This document shows positions 1 to 6,989 of a stretch of 64,000 nucleotides of DNA, one piece after another. A program made the translations under genes and the position numbers. The notes under the pieces were generated by a model, which did not search any database, was not told the origin of the DNA, and worked only from the letters and a program-made list of their open reading frames with translations. Source of the DNA: a virus; IMG/VR virus record IMGVR_UViG_3300033142_001406, positions 1 through 64,000 of that record; one strand, 5' to 3'. How positions within the stretch are numbered: position 1 is the first letter of the stretch; every line of letters starts with the position of its first letter.

Positions 1-223
1 CGTCGGGAGATATCTCTTCCCAGTAATCAACCGAATTCAAAAACTGAAGTACTTTTTCACTCGTAACTGGTCTTGGCAAAATATAATTACTTAGGCGGTT
101 TACAAGCGCCCCATATTTAAGTTCAGAAAAGCACTTCTCCACGGTGCAAAGCCTCACTGGGCTGAAGCACCTATTGACCCACACTTCCACTTCGTCTTTT
201 AGTTCTCTTCCTAAAGTTGCCAT
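1..223 (-). CDS. Hypothetical protein (C-terminus beyond the window)
   Basis: Open from an ATG at 223 to the window edge, 74 codons seen, no stop reached. The ATG follows a purine-rich Shine-Dalgarno stretch (AGAAGGAGAAGGGAG). The visible part begins MATLGRELKDEVEVW and carries three cysteines (VNRCFSPVRLCTVEKCF). I do not recognise a family. It lies downstream of, and in the same direction as, the next two small genes, so it is probably the next gene of that minus-strand unit. Confidence 0.6.
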   Translation of the reverse strand, partial: MATLGRELKDEVEVWVNRCFSPVRLCTVEKCFSELKYGALVNRLSNYILPRPVTSEKVLQFLNSVDYWEEISPD

Positions 224-319
224 CTTCTCTTCTCCCTTCTCCTTCTCTGTTATCGGGTAAACTACCCTCGAAAAGTCGGGAGAGTTAAACTCCCGGCCTT
301 TAAGCGGTGGGTTATCCCC

Positions 320-586
320 CTACTCCTTATCAATCCAGAAATAGAAACTATAGAGTGATTTGTCAGCTTCTCCGTAAGTTTCGAGGATATAAACAGCACT
401 CTCAAAATCGCCATCCTCAAGATTGGCTGTACTAATATTATTGTCTTCGCAATATTTATAGAGTGTTGCAGGATAATCAACAGCTACCCGTCTATCTATT
501 ATAATTGCGTCCCCAGTGCTGTTGTCGCTGGGGTCGTGGTCGTTCTCGTCTGTCGAAAAACTCAGTCTCTCTGATAACGTTTTCAT
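320..586 (-). CDS. Small acidic hypothetical protein
   Basis: 88 residues, ATG start preceded by an excellent Shine-Dalgarno (AAGGAGGAG, about 7 nt spacing). The sequence is acidic, with an Asp/Asn-rich stretch near residues 12-25 and an aromatic C-terminus (YSFYFWIDKE). It has no transmembrane segment or recognisable motif. It is separated from the upstream gene by about 95 nt that hold a GC-rich hairpin (636-655) without a T tract. No function can be assigned. Confidence 0.65.
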   Translation of the reverse strand: MKTLSERLSFSTDENDHDPSDNSTGDAIIIDRRVAVDYPATLYKYCEDNNISTANLEDGDFESAVYILETYGEADKSLYSFYFWIDKE

Positions 587-680
587 CTTTACTCCTCCTT
601 CTTTTACTTCTTACTATTTACTTTACTTCTCTACTTCGGGGGCTTGCGCCCCCGGTTGGTAGTACTTCTATTTACTTTAC

Positions 681-1004
681 CTACTCTTCTGGCTCTAACT
701 CAAGATCGTAGCAGAGTGCAGCCATCGCCAGTTCACTGCTCAACGTAATACGGTGGTTGATAAGCAGCGCCCCCGCTGCCTCAGATCCCTCTACTATTAT
801 ATAGAGAGGCAGGGCTTCGCCCTGCTGTCTATCCAAACACTCTACTATCTCCCGCAGCCTGAAGGCTGCGTCCTCCTCGTAGTACCAACCAGAGTCAATT
901 TTAAAAGACGGTGTTAAAATAAAGTGAGTGTAACCCGTTCGGGTTAAGATACCTTGCTCCTCTCTATCCAATAGACGTGTAAAATCAGCGTGTTGGTTAA
1001 TCAT
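681..1004 (-). CDS. Hypothetical protein
   Basis: 107 residues, ATG with Shine-Dalgarno AAAGGAGGA about 6 nt upstream. The protein is acidic and soluble, ending LELEPEE, with a predicted mix of helix and strand; no family recognised. It is the first gene after the long noncoding stretch 1005-1764, so its promoter should lie there. Its position suggests it heads the unit that runs off the left edge of the window. Confidence 0.65.
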   Translation of the reverse strand: MINQHADFTRLLDREEQGILTRTGYTHFILTPSFKIDSGWYYEEDAAFRLREIVECLDRQQGEALPLYIIVEGSEAAGALLINHRITLSSELAMAALCYDLELEPEE

Positions 1005-1764
1005 CTTGTCCTCCTTTGGGTCTGTCGTTTGTTAAAGAGCGGTGTTGTCCAACTATATATTGACACAACCGCGCAGTGGTTGCAACCTTGATAGCCCCCA
1101 ACCGCGCGCCTTCTGGCGCGATTAGCGGGATAACCGCGTCAAAATAGACAGATTTGGAGAGGGTCTTATTTCGGGTTAGCTGCTATTTTCAAGCCAAATC
1201 TCCGAAAAGCTCCGCTTTTCAAAGATTAGGTTCAACTGTTTTCTCCTAATAGCTCCCAATTGCGGTGCAATTGATAGAGTCGAATACTGAGAGATAGATC
1301 AAGGGATAGGGAGTGAACAGCCGCACTGGGGTTGAGATTAGACCGCAGGCGGTGGTGAGCGTCAAAAAAATAAGATAGGGGTCAAAGGCTGTAGAGGGGA
1401 CAAAAGCGGGGTATTGTTGAGGATTTGAGGGGATTGGGATTATTGAGGGCTGTGGTTCTCTCTTTAAAAGGTCGGTGTGGCCACTACATATTGTGGTAGG
1501 CAGGCAGGGCACACACTATATAGTGTGGTAGTGTGTGGATCTGGTCCGTATTACCCCGGCTTGACTAATACCGGGGATGGGATCTATAAGGATAACAGTC
1601 AGTTAAGGGATGATAACGTGTATTTAGGGTAAATACGGAAGGCAAGGGGGGGCCTCAAAAAAGGACCCACCAAGGACTTGGAGCGATCCGCTCCCGCTAT
1701 ATAGGAGGACCACAAAGATATTTTCAATTAATCTGATCACTCCTATAACGTACCGTATTTATTA
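1005..1764. other. 760-nt noncoding region rich in inverted repeats
   Basis: No supported gene. It contains several perfect palindromes or hairpins: a 10-bp palindrome GGTTGCAACC at 1078-1087; CGCGCC-TTCT-GGCGCG at 1105-1120; CACACTATATAGTGTG at 1512-1527; and GGAGCG-ATC-CGCTCC at about 1681-1695. CATATTGTGG at 1487-1496 resembles the box found at three promoters elsewhere in the window. On the minus strand, TTGCAA followed after 17 nt by CAATAT, near 1056-1085, is a weak promoter candidate for the gene ending at 681. The region could be regulatory or a replication or packaging site; the sequence does not decide. Confidence 0.5.
1512..1527. promoter_or_regulatory. 16-bp perfect palindrome, candidate operator
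   Basis: CACACTATATAGTGTG is perfectly self-complementary. It sits between related GTGG-containing sequences (CATATTGTGG at 1487 and TGTGGTAGTGTGTGG just after). Palindromes of this size fit a dimeric winged-helix or Xre-type regulator, and many are encoded nearby. The operator role is an inference. Confidence 0.4.
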
Positions 1765-2082
1765 CTATTTAAGAAATTCTTTATAATAACTCTCCCCTTT
1801 TTTTGTGAGAGTGATTATATTCGCCCGAGTGTCCCGAGTGTCTGGACGCGCTTGTAATAAACCAGATCTCCTCTGCCTATCTCTTGACCGGGCGCAACAC
1901 GCGCCTAAACCTTTGAGATTTCTACTGCAAGACGCTCCGGTAATCCCCAAATCTTTTTTAATATCAGATTGATATACCGATCCTCTCTCAGCCGTATACA
2001 GAAATATTGTCAATTGAACCAACTCCTTTATAAGAGTGTTGTTGGCGTGCGCCAACACTTCAGTTATATTTCTATATTCCAC
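1765..2082 (-). CDS. MarR-like winged-helix DNA-binding protein
   Basis: 105 residues, GTG start with Shine-Dalgarno GGAGG 6 nt upstream. N-terminal helices lead into a recognition-helix region (IKKDLGITGASCSRNLKGL, residues about 40-60), then a MarR-type wing with GLLQARPDTRDTRA and the terminal signature LTKKGESYYKEFLK. The D..D.R spacing in the wing is typical of the MarR family. It is the best MarR match among the many small paralogs here and is closest in its ending to the gene at 60611-61054. It is separated from the main array by the plus-strand gene at 2147 and probably has its own promoter near 2090-2140. Target unknown. Confidence 0.75.
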   Translation of the reverse strand: MEYRNITEVLAHANNTLIKELVQLTIFLYTAERGSVYQSDIKKDLGITGASCSRNLKGLGACCARSRDRQRRSGLLQARPDTRDTRANIITLTKKGESYYKEFLK

Positions 2083-2146
2083 CCAGAACCTCCTTTTTTT
2101 TTTATTATTTACAAAATAAATCTAATAGTTTATAGATCTACGTATT

Positions 2147-2728
2147 ATGAAACCAAGTGAAAATATCAAAGCCTTTGAGTCAGCGGAGCTGCCTCCTTCA
2201 GTAATCAAAAAGATGAAGAAGCTAGAAAAATATCTTAAATCACTCTCGAAGACTTCGCAAATATCCCCTATTTTCGAGCGAATACACCGCGTTCTGGATG
2301 ATTTTATGGCTAAACGGGTGAACAGATTCCTTTCTTGCAGAAAGGGTTGCAGCTACTGTTGTAATAACGCCGTGGAGATATTGGCGCTTGAGGCTGTCTA
2401 TATTTCAAACAAAACAAATACCGAGTTCCGAATCGGGAGACACCCCGTCGACCACTCCTCACCGTGTCCGTTTTTGAAAGACAATCTCTGCTCTATTTAC
2501 GAGTATCGTCCGTTGGTTTGTCGAACCTATGGTTCTCTCGAACCCTCTGAAATCTGCGAAGATCCAACCGCAACCCACGCTCTTCACAACTACAAATCGA
2601 GTGATTTTTGGTTTAAGACAGTCTTTACTTGGCTCTACTTTAACAGCCGGGATATAAAAACAGACGAGGGCACTTTAGAAACTGGCAAAGACATCCGGGA
2701 ATGGTTTGGCACTATCAAACCATCTTGA
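2147..2728 (+). CDS. YkgJ-family cysteine-cluster protein
   Basis: 193 residues, ATG start. It has the layout of the YkgJ-type metal-binding family: CRKGCSYCCNN at about residues 64-74, then CPFLKDNLCSIYEYRPLVC and a further Cys (EICED). Such proteins are thought to hold a zinc or iron-sulphur cluster through these cysteines; their biochemical role is poorly known. It is the only plus-strand gene in the first 14 kb, bounded by a bidirectional terminator at its 3' end, so it resembles an independently expressed accessory gene (moron). The Shine-Dalgarno is weak. Its base composition does not stand out and it also lacks CATG, so recent acquisition is not obvious. Confidence 0.8.
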   Translation: MKPSENIKAFESAELPPSVIKKMKKLEKYLKSLSKTSQISPIFERIHRVLDDFMAKRVNRFLSCRKGCSYCCNNAVEILALEAVYISNKTNTEFRIGRHPVDHSSPCPFLKDNLCSIYEYRPLVCRTYGSLEPSEICEDPTATHALHNYKSSDFWFKTVFTWLYFNSRDIKTDEGTLETGKDIREWFGTIKPS

Positions 2729-2742
2729 GTGGTTTAGCTTTT

Positions 2743-2768
2743 AAAAACCACGTTGTGGTTTAGTTTTT
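2743..2768. terminator. Bidirectional rho-independent terminator
   Basis: AAAAACCAC-GTT-GTGGTTT followed by AGTTTTT, with A-rich sequence on the other side. It lies between the convergent genes at 2147-2728 (+) and 2760-3005 (-) and overlaps the stop codon of the latter. Confidence 0.7.
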
Positions 2769-3005
2769 GATTTTCCCTAAAACACCTTCAACCATTCTAT
2801 CAACCAACTTATCTTTATCTTCGCTGGAGCTGTCTAGTTCAGCAATATATCTCAGTATTGATATAAACTCACCGAGGGACAAAGGGATAGTTCCCCTCTC
2901 TTTTCTTGCGTAGTTTGATCTCTCTTTTCCTATAACCTTCGCAAGCTCCTCTTGAGTTATACCCTGCTTTTTACGGGCATCCTTAAGATATTCAAGGTTG
3001 GGCAC
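2760..3005 (-). CDS. Xre/Cro-type helix-turn-helix regulator
   Basis: 81 residues, GTG start with Shine-Dalgarno AAGGGGG. A canonical HTH_3 domain fills residues 4-55: LKDARKKQGITQEELAKVIG, then RSNYARKERGTIPLS, which gives the two helices and turn of Cro/C1-type proteins. The C-terminal 25 residues are charged (SSSEDKDKLVDRM) and probably dimerise. It is the last gene of the long minus-strand array. It could be a lysogeny or array regulator, but no peptidase or sensor domain is attached. Confidence 0.8.
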   Translation of the reverse strand: MPNLEYLKDARKKQGITQEELAKVIGKERSNYARKERGTIPLSLGEFISILRYIAELDSSSEDKDKLVDRMVEGVLGKIKN

Positions 3006-3016
3006 TATAACCCCCT

Positions 3017-3325
3017 TTAGTTAGTCCCTCTGTTTGGGTCAGCTACAAGCTGCCCACTCAAATAAAAAAGAAGAGTGCAACTCTTCGATCCCAGCTCTGT
3101 CAGTTTGTAGATATCCCGTTGACGGAATAACGTCTCTATTAAACCTATATCCTCTAATCTCTCTAAACAGTCTTCCAAGTCGTCGCTCTCCCAGAGTGAT
3201 CGCAACGTTGAGAAGGAGGCGGGTTGGTTATTGCAGATTATTACTGATAGCGGTACGAGTTGAGTATCTAATTTGAAGTACGCGTTTAGATAACTCAGAA
3301 CCTTGTTTACGTCGTTGAAATCCAC
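3017..3325 (-). CDS. Winged-helix paralog of the left-arm array
   Basis: 102 residues, GTG start. Helical N-terminus, recognition-helix-like stretch (LEDCLERLEDIGLIETLF), and wing strand with YKLTELGSKS. The arrangement (start of domain, helix, GLIE, strand, LTELG) repeats in its neighbours. It is separated by 1 nt from the upstream gene. Predicted DNA-binding; no further function visible. Confidence 0.65.
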   Translation of the reverse strand: MDFNDVNKVLSYLNAYFKLDTQLVPLSVIICNNQPASFSTLRSLWESDDLEDCLERLEDIGLIETLFRQRDIYKLTELGSKSCTLLFYLSGQLVADPNRGTN

Positions 3326-3326
3326 T

Positions 3327-3587
3327 TTACTTATTCTCCTCTTCGTTTAATTTTTCCAAGACTCCCCACCCCTTACCACTAAGAACAACAGTCGAAGCGT
3401 TTACCCTCTGGACAAGCTCCCAACTGAATAAGTGGGTTATTGTCCGGCTTATATTATATGCGGGTAAACTCTGAAACTCTGTATAAATATCAGATATCTC
3501 AACCTCTCCTTGTTGTAAACTAATATATTTGAGTACAGATTTATTCGATCTGCCTTGTACTCCTAATCGCTCCTTGGGGTCGCTCAT
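3327..3587 (-). CDS. Winged-helix paralog of the left-arm array
   Basis: 86 residues, ATG with Shine-Dalgarno GGAG 9 nt upstream. N-terminal SNKSVLKYISLQQGEVEISD reads as helices 1-2, ISRTITHLFSWELVQRV as the recognition helix, and VVLSGKGWGVLEKL as the wing. The ORF before it in the array starts with TTG (3916) and the one after with GTG (3325), so start codons vary from gene to gene. Predicted DNA-binding. Confidence 0.65.
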   Translation of the reverse strand: MSDPKERLGVQGRSNKSVLKYISLQQGEVEISDIYTEFQSLPAYNISRTITHLFSWELVQRVNASTVVLSGKGWGVLEKLNEEENK

Positions 3588-3601
3588 ACTGTTTAATCTC
3601 C

Positions 3602-3916
3602 TTATTCCAGACAGCGTAAAGGAATCAGCTTCGCCAGTGGCGTTCTATCATCCGATATAATAATCTCGTAAACTTTAAGGCCCTTATCGGTTAGAATTAT
3701 AGTCATCCTCTCGCCCCCCGCTTCGAGGGGTGCTACTATATCACTGATATACCCACTTACAACGAGAGTCCTAATAAGGTCGTCTGACTTGTTTTTATAC
3801 TCCGCTACAAAACTGTGAGGAGACTCTGCGATATTAAGAAAAGCCGCCAATAAGCCCGCGTTATCGTTAAACAAGAAAAGAGCTGAATCTAAATTACTTT
3901 TTATATCAACCGACAA
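3602..3916 (-). CDS. Winged-helix paralog of the left-arm array
   Basis: 104 residues, TTG start with Shine-Dalgarno GGAG at good spacing. It begins with helices (LDSALFLFNDNAGLLAAFLNI), has LIRTLVVSGYISDIV at the recognition-helix position, and the wing motif MTIILTDKGLKVYEIII. The C-terminal extension DDRTPLAKLIPLRCLE is not shared with neighbours. Predicted DNA-binding. Confidence 0.65.
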   Translation of the reverse strand: MSVDIKSNLDSALFLFNDNAGLLAAFLNIAESPHSFVAEYKNKSDDLIRTLVVSGYISDIVAPLEAGGERMTIILTDKGLKVYEIIISDDRTPLAKLIPLRCLE

Positions 3917-3920
3917 TTAT

Positions 3921-4088
3921 TTAGTCTCCTATCGGATAGTGGATTTTCTCGTACTCCGCCACTTCGTCTATACGAGCTTCGAACTCATCCCGGAGAGGGT
4001 GCCCCAAGGGCTTCCCCTCGACAGAATCCCAAATCTCTTCAATACGGACAAGAGCCTTCTCGTACTCTTCTTCGGTCTGTAAAATCAT
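3921..4088 (-). CDS. Stand-alone HigA-antitoxin N-terminal-like domain
   Basis: 55 residues, ATG with Shine-Dalgarno GAGAGGA. The sequence MILQTEEEYEKALVRIEE, then GKPLGHPLRDEFEARIDEVAEYEKIHYPI, follows the N-terminal segment of HigA-type antitoxins (COG5499-like), which have TE.DYE.AL..I..L, a GTPEGDELD linker and EAYE..HYPI. In that family this helical piece precedes an Xre helix-turn-helix; here the gene stops right after HYPIGD, so the DNA-binding half is missing. No HigB-type toxin is next to it. It may be a remnant, a decoy or a toxin-neutralising mini-protein. Confidence 0.6.
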   Translation of the reverse strand: MILQTEEEYEKALVRIEEIWDSVEGKPLGHPLRDEFEARIDEVAEYEKIHYPIGD

Positions 4089-4089
4089 A

Positions 4090-4350
4090 CTATTCCTCTC
4101 CCAGAAGAGCTTCGCAAAGAGCCTCACCTAAATCGGTGAGGCCTATTGTATCGTTTACGAACTCTTCTATAATAAGTTGTTGAAATAGTTCGTAAAGACC
4201 CCTTGTAATATGTTCGTTACTTAAGTTCTCTATATCGTTATAAATAGAACCAATAAATACTGGCTTATCCCCCTCCTTTATCAGTTCCAGTATAAATCTA
4301 TTACAGATAACGGCTTGCTCTGCAAGCCCCAAGTTAAATTCAGATTTCAA
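4090..4350 (-). CDS. Winged-helix paralog of the left-arm array
   Basis: 86 residues, TTG start with Shine-Dalgarno AAGGAG about 8 nt upstream. It overlaps the upstream gene's stop by 11 nt, suggesting translational coupling. Helices (AVICNRFILELIKEGDKP), recognition-helix region (HITRGLYELFQQLIIEEFV) and wing TIGLTDLGEALCEALL. Predicted DNA-binding; no ligand domain. Confidence 0.65.
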   Translation of the reverse strand: MKSEFNLGLAEQAVICNRFILELIKEGDKPVFIGSIYNDIENLSNEHITRGLYELFQQLIIEEFVNDTIGLTDLGEALCEALLGEE

Positions 4351-4636
4351 TTGTACAGTCTCCTTTATTTACCCACGCTTCCAGCGTGATCTCCCCTTCG
4401 TAGAACTTCTCTAAGCACTCCCGGACCATACTCCCGACCTCTTCAGCCTCTTCGTCTGTCAGCGGGTTGTAGACCCACTTTGCTGCTTTAAAACTGATTC
4501 TGGTTCGGTTGGTGGTTATCCTAACTGCCCGTATTGTTACGTAATCTCTGAACCCAAGGTGAATCTGAATCTTATTTAAATCCGTTCGTGAGATTGGTGG
4601 TTGTGTGACAACCACTACAACGTAATCGGTTAGCAT
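4340..4636 (-). CDS. Hypothetical protein, paralog of 5584-5871
   Basis: 98 residues from ATG 4636 (AAAAGG 5 nt upstream); a GTG two codons earlier is possible. It starts with a beta strand (DYVVVVVTQ) and continues with a second strand pair (YVTIRAVRITTNRTRISFK) and a C-terminal helix and strand (EEAEEVGSMVRECLEKFY). It aligns over its whole length with the protein at 5584-5871 (shared VRI.....T.FRIS..GWKY pattern). An alpha-beta fold is likely; function unknown. Confidence 0.6.
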   Translation of the reverse strand: MLTDYVVVVVTQPPISRTDLNKIQIHLGFRDYVTIRAVRITTNRTRISFKAAKWVYNPLTDEEAEEVGSMVRECLEKFYEGEITLEAWVNKGDCTIEI

Positions 4637-4638
4637 AC

Positions 4639-4935
4639 TCACCTTTTCTTTGTTACCCGTTGAAATTCTTTATATAAATCTTTACCGTGCGCCGTGAGAA
4701 CAAGCTGATTTGCAATACTCTTTTTCTCGGAAACTTGCGCGAATACAAGATCCTTATTTGCTAATTTTACCGCACACTTACAAACAAGCGCGTTGTTCAT
4801 CCCGATTAGTTTGCAGATATCCGGCTGGTGGACAACTGTGTTGGCCCCTACGCAAAGGAATACGTTGAACTGGTTGATATTCCCCCCGAAATAGTTGGAG
4901 ACAAACTGGAGTGCTTCAGTAATATTACCTCTCAT
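4639..4935 (-). CDS. Winged-helix paralog of the left-arm array
   Basis: 98 residues from ATG 4935, one base after the upstream stop. The open frame extends further upstream but that part overlaps the preceding gene. ITEALQFVSNYFGG, INQFNVFLCVGAN, a recognition helix near ICKLIGMNNALVCKCAVKL, and wing QLVLTAHGKDLYKEFQRV. It shares its opening pattern (helix, YF/HF, QF..FL) with the genes at 4937 and 5294. Confidence 0.65.
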   Translation of the reverse strand: MRGNITEALQFVSNYFGGNINQFNVFLCVGANTVVHQPDICKLIGMNNALVCKCAVKLANKDLVFAQVSEKKSIANQLVLTAHGKDLYKEFQRVTKKR

Positions 4936-4936
4936 A

Positions 4937-5290
4937 TTATTGTAACTCTTTCTTATAATTATAGATAAATTCAAGCAGCTTATTATATATCCCCACACCC
5001 TTTGGGGTGAGTTCCAATACAGATATATTGGGATATTCTGGATGCTTACGGGTTCTGATATAATCGAGCGGCTTTTGACCAGCAACAATCTTATAGTTCT
5101 TTGCTGGGCCTAACGATCTGATTATCTTACGTATTTTCTGCTCCCCCACGTCTATAGCAGCCTTTACCCCGCTCCGTAAAACCATCCCGTTCTCCGCAAC
5201 GTAAATAAAGAGCAAGAACTGCGTAACGCCGCCCTCAGTATGAAAATAGCGGTGTCCGAATTTGAGTGCTATAAGCAAATCAGAATCCAT
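4937..5290 (-). CDS. Winged-helix paralog of the left-arm array
   Basis: 117 residues, ATG. The pattern RYFHTEGGVTQFLLFIYVAE closely matches the gene at 60611 (RFQQFLIFLYVAE). It is followed by a recognition-helix region (KAAIDVGEQKIRKIIRSLG), a long basic wing (YIRTRKHPEY) and SVLELTPKGVGIYNKLLEF. Together with 5294, 6986 and 60611 it forms the longest, most MarR-like subgroup. Confidence 0.7.
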   Translation of the reverse strand: MDSDLLIALKFGHRYFHTEGGVTQFLLFIYVAENGMVLRSGVKAAIDVGEQKIRKIIRSLGPAKNYKIVAGQKPLDYIRTRKHPEYPNISVLELTPKGVGIYNKLLEFIYNYKKELQ

Positions 5291-5293
5291 ACT

Positions 5294-5587
5294 TTAAACC
5301 CCGACAAACTCTTTAAAGTTTTTTAAGTAATCCACACCCTTGGGTGTGAGGGAGGCTCCTTTTCTTCGTAGGTCGTCTTCATCCACTCTCTCTTCAATCA
5401 GTTTCTCTTCAAACAGTCTGAGGACTGCCTTGCTGACGGAACTTCTTGATAAGTTTAGGACTTTTTCTAATTCTACGCGGGATATCTCTCTTGCCTCTGC
5501 TATATATAGGAACACTCTCAGCACACTTATCGTACCAGAAAAGTGTTTGTCACACCATCCAACTGCCAGTTCTAAATTACAAATCAT
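5294..5587 (-). CDS. Winged-helix paralog of the left-arm array (MarR-like)
   Basis: 97 residues, ATG. WCDKHFSGTISVLRVFLYIAEA forms helix 1, LEKVLNLSRSSVSKAVLRLFEEKLIEE the helix-turn-helix, and DEDDLRRKGASLTPKGVDYL the wing. The SRSSVSKAVLRL recognition helix is the cleanest example in the array and is typical of MarR/IclR-type winged helices. The gene overlaps the next upstream gene by 4 nt (ATGA type). Confidence 0.75.
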   Translation of the reverse strand: MICNLELAVGWCDKHFSGTISVLRVFLYIAEAREISRVELEKVLNLSRSSVSKAVLRLFEEKLIEERVDEDDLRRKGASLTPKGVDYLKNFKEFVGV

Positions 5588-5871
5588 ACGAACCCCTTTA
5601 CAATTTCAACCTTGTACTTTAATACTTTTTCGTCCAGCCGGTCTTCCATACACGCTATAAACAGTTTCTCAACCCGGCACACTTCGTTCAGATCCAGCGG
5701 AAGGTACTTCCACCCCTCGGAGCTGATACGGAACTCAGTTGTTGTCTCTGCGATCCTAACGGATCTGTTGATCTTATACCCGCCAAGCAACTCGAAGAAA
5801 TATATAAGCATATCAATTATTACGGGTTCAAGTTTGATCCCGGTTAGGGTTATCGTTACGTATTGGTTGAT
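5584..5871 (-). CDS. Hypothetical protein, paralog of 4340-4636; probable AUC start
   Basis: The first ATG (5811) would give 75 residues, but the frame stays open upstream and the extra residues (NQYVTITLTGIKLEPVIID) align with the N-terminus of the paralog at 4340-4636. The extension stops matching at an ATC codon at 5871, which has GAGGAG about 10 nt upstream, so I place the start there (95 residues). It overlaps the upstream gene by 44 nt. Alpha-beta protein of unknown function. If AUC is not used, the protein starts at ATG 5811 without a good Shine-Dalgarno. Confidence 0.55.
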   Translation of the reverse strand: MNQYVTITLTGIKLEPVIIDMLIYFFELLGGYKINRSVRIAETTTEFRISSEGWKYLPLDLNEVCRVEKLFIACMEDRLDEKVLKYKVEIVKGFV

Positions 5872-6172
5872 AAATCCGACTCTCCTCTTTTTTGTACTTT
5901 TCTTCCAGAACTACAAGCTTTTCCCAATCTTGGAGAGTCTTAACGTAGTTTGTAGTGTTTAAAATCCTAAATCCGACGTAGATTATGCAGAACGCGCAAA
6001 GTAGTACTGCGTAGGATGTGACGTAATCTTTACCAACGTAAAACAACCTAAGACTAACCCAAAGGAGAAACACACCTATAGCGGGAAGAATATTCCCGAC
6101 AAGCGCACCTTCCTTAATCCTTTTTGGAATCTGTCTCTTAGAGTGTTCCAGCTCCGCTTTTGCGTTTATCAT
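5828..6172 (-). CDS. Small membrane protein, two transmembrane segments
   Basis: 114 residues, ATG. Residues about 23-46 (GALVGNILPAIGVFLLWVSL) and about 54-71 (SYAVLLCAFCIIYVGF) are hydrophobic helices, with a short charged loop between them. The N-terminus is basic (KRQIPKRIKEG) and the C-terminal tail is charged, so both ends are probably cytoplasmic. No family recognised. It is one of two such proteins in the array (the other at 10466-10810) and could anchor a complex or act in superinfection exclusion, which is speculative. Confidence 0.6.
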   Translation of the reverse strand: MINAKAELEHSKRQIPKRIKEGALVGNILPAIGVFLLWVSLRLFYVGKDYVTSYAVLLCAFCIIYVGFRILNTTNYVKTLQDWEKLVVLEEKYKKEESRIYQPIRNDNPNRDQT

Positions 6173-6422
6173 CCTCTCTCATCTCCCTTACACTCCAAGC
6201 TAATCCCAAAAGATAACGGTCACTTACTGGCTCTTTGTCCAAGAGTCTCTGTATCGTTTCGGAGCAAACTTCCGCGAGGCGGTTTCCCCTCCGGCTAAGG
6301 GCGCAACTGCTGTAAGATTCTTGATAGATTAACAATTCCCGAAGCGAAAGCTTCTGAAGATATTCCAAAGCTTGTAACGCCGCAGGATGCGGCTCCGTAT
6401 CTTTAAGCTGTCCTATACCCAT
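6138..6422 (-). CDS. Hypothetical helical protein
   Basis: 94 residues from ATG 6422, which lies 6 nt from AAAGGAGG; an ATG two codons earlier is too close to it. Predominantly helical and charged: LQALEYLQKLSLRELLIYQESY, then CSETIQRLLDKEPVSDRYLLGLAWSVREMRED. No motif recognised. It overlaps the genes on both sides. Confidence 0.55.
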   Translation of the reverse strand: MGIGQLKDTEPHPAALQALEYLQKLSLRELLIYQESYSSCALSRRGNRLAEVCSETIQRLLDKEPVSDRYLLGLAWSVREMREDDKRKSGAGTL

Positions 6423-6708
6423 CCTCATCCTCCTTTAACACTGCAACCGTGAGTGTTAGGTGTATAATATAGATCTCACACCCCAATTCAGTTATACTTA
6501 TAAGGCCGCAAGCGTCCCCGCAAATATAACCAGATCTAAGCAAGAAGCCCAGAACCTCGCAAACTTTTATAGCCCCGAACCTATCGAATTCCTTATATAT
6601 ATTGGTAGCTGATACGGTGTTGTTCTGGTAAAGGCACCCCAGCACTTGGAGCTTTTGCAAATCACCTTTAAAGAATTTTAACAGATAATCTCTGTACTGA
6701 TCTCTCAC
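6403..6708 (-). CDS. Winged-helix paralog of the left-arm array
   Basis: 101 residues, GTG start sharing bases with the upstream TGA. DYLLKFFKGDLQKLQVLGCLYQN closely matches the adjacent gene at 6705 (DFLIDYFDGDVWKLNCLGHI), so the two are a recent tandem pair. Middle helix VCEVLGFLLRSGYI and wing GLISITELGCEIYII. The last 20 residues are unique. Confidence 0.65.
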   Translation of the reverse strand: MRDQYRDYLLKFFKGDLQKLQVLGCLYQNNTVSATNIYKEFDRFGAIKVCEVLGFLLRSGYICGDACGLISITELGCEIYIIHLTLTVAVLKEDEDGYRTA

Positions 6709-6989
6709 CTTTCTTGTCCCCCGTTACAATATAACGTCTCGTATTCTTTATACAATTCTTCACCCTTCGGGGTGACGTAAAGCTGACTCCTTTCTTGGGG
6801 TTCTATCATATAACCGTTCCTAAAGAGAAAACTGATTATCTCACTCGTTCTAAGCGTCCCAATATATTTGAGATACTTATAAATATCAGCCCCCGTAAAC
6901 TCGCCCATCCGGCAAATATGACCAAGACAATTTAACTTCCACACATCCCCGTCAAAATAATCTATAAGAAAATCGTTGTAGTCCTTCAT
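6705..6989 (-). CDS. Winged-helix paralog of the left-arm array
   Basis: 94 residues, ATG with Shine-Dalgarno GGAGG 5 nt upstream. Sister of 6403-6708: same opening, ADIYKYLKYIGTLRTSEIISFLFRNGYMIE for the DNA-binding helices, wing SQLYVTPKGEELYKEYETL. It overlaps the next gene's stop by 4 nt. Predicted DNA-binding. Confidence 0.7.
   Translation of the reverse strand: MKDYNDFLIDYFDGDVWKLNCLGHICRMGEFTGADIYKYLKYIGTLRTSEIISFLFRNGYMIEPQERSQLYVTPKGEELYKEYETLYCNGGQER

Noticed and set aside
636-655. GC-rich hairpin as a terminator
   Set aside because: No T tract follows in either direction.
1246-1512. 88-codon minus-strand open frame in the noncoding region
   Set aside because: No Shine-Dalgarno, odd Pro/Thr/Ile-rich composition, and it runs through palindromes; not a convincing gene.
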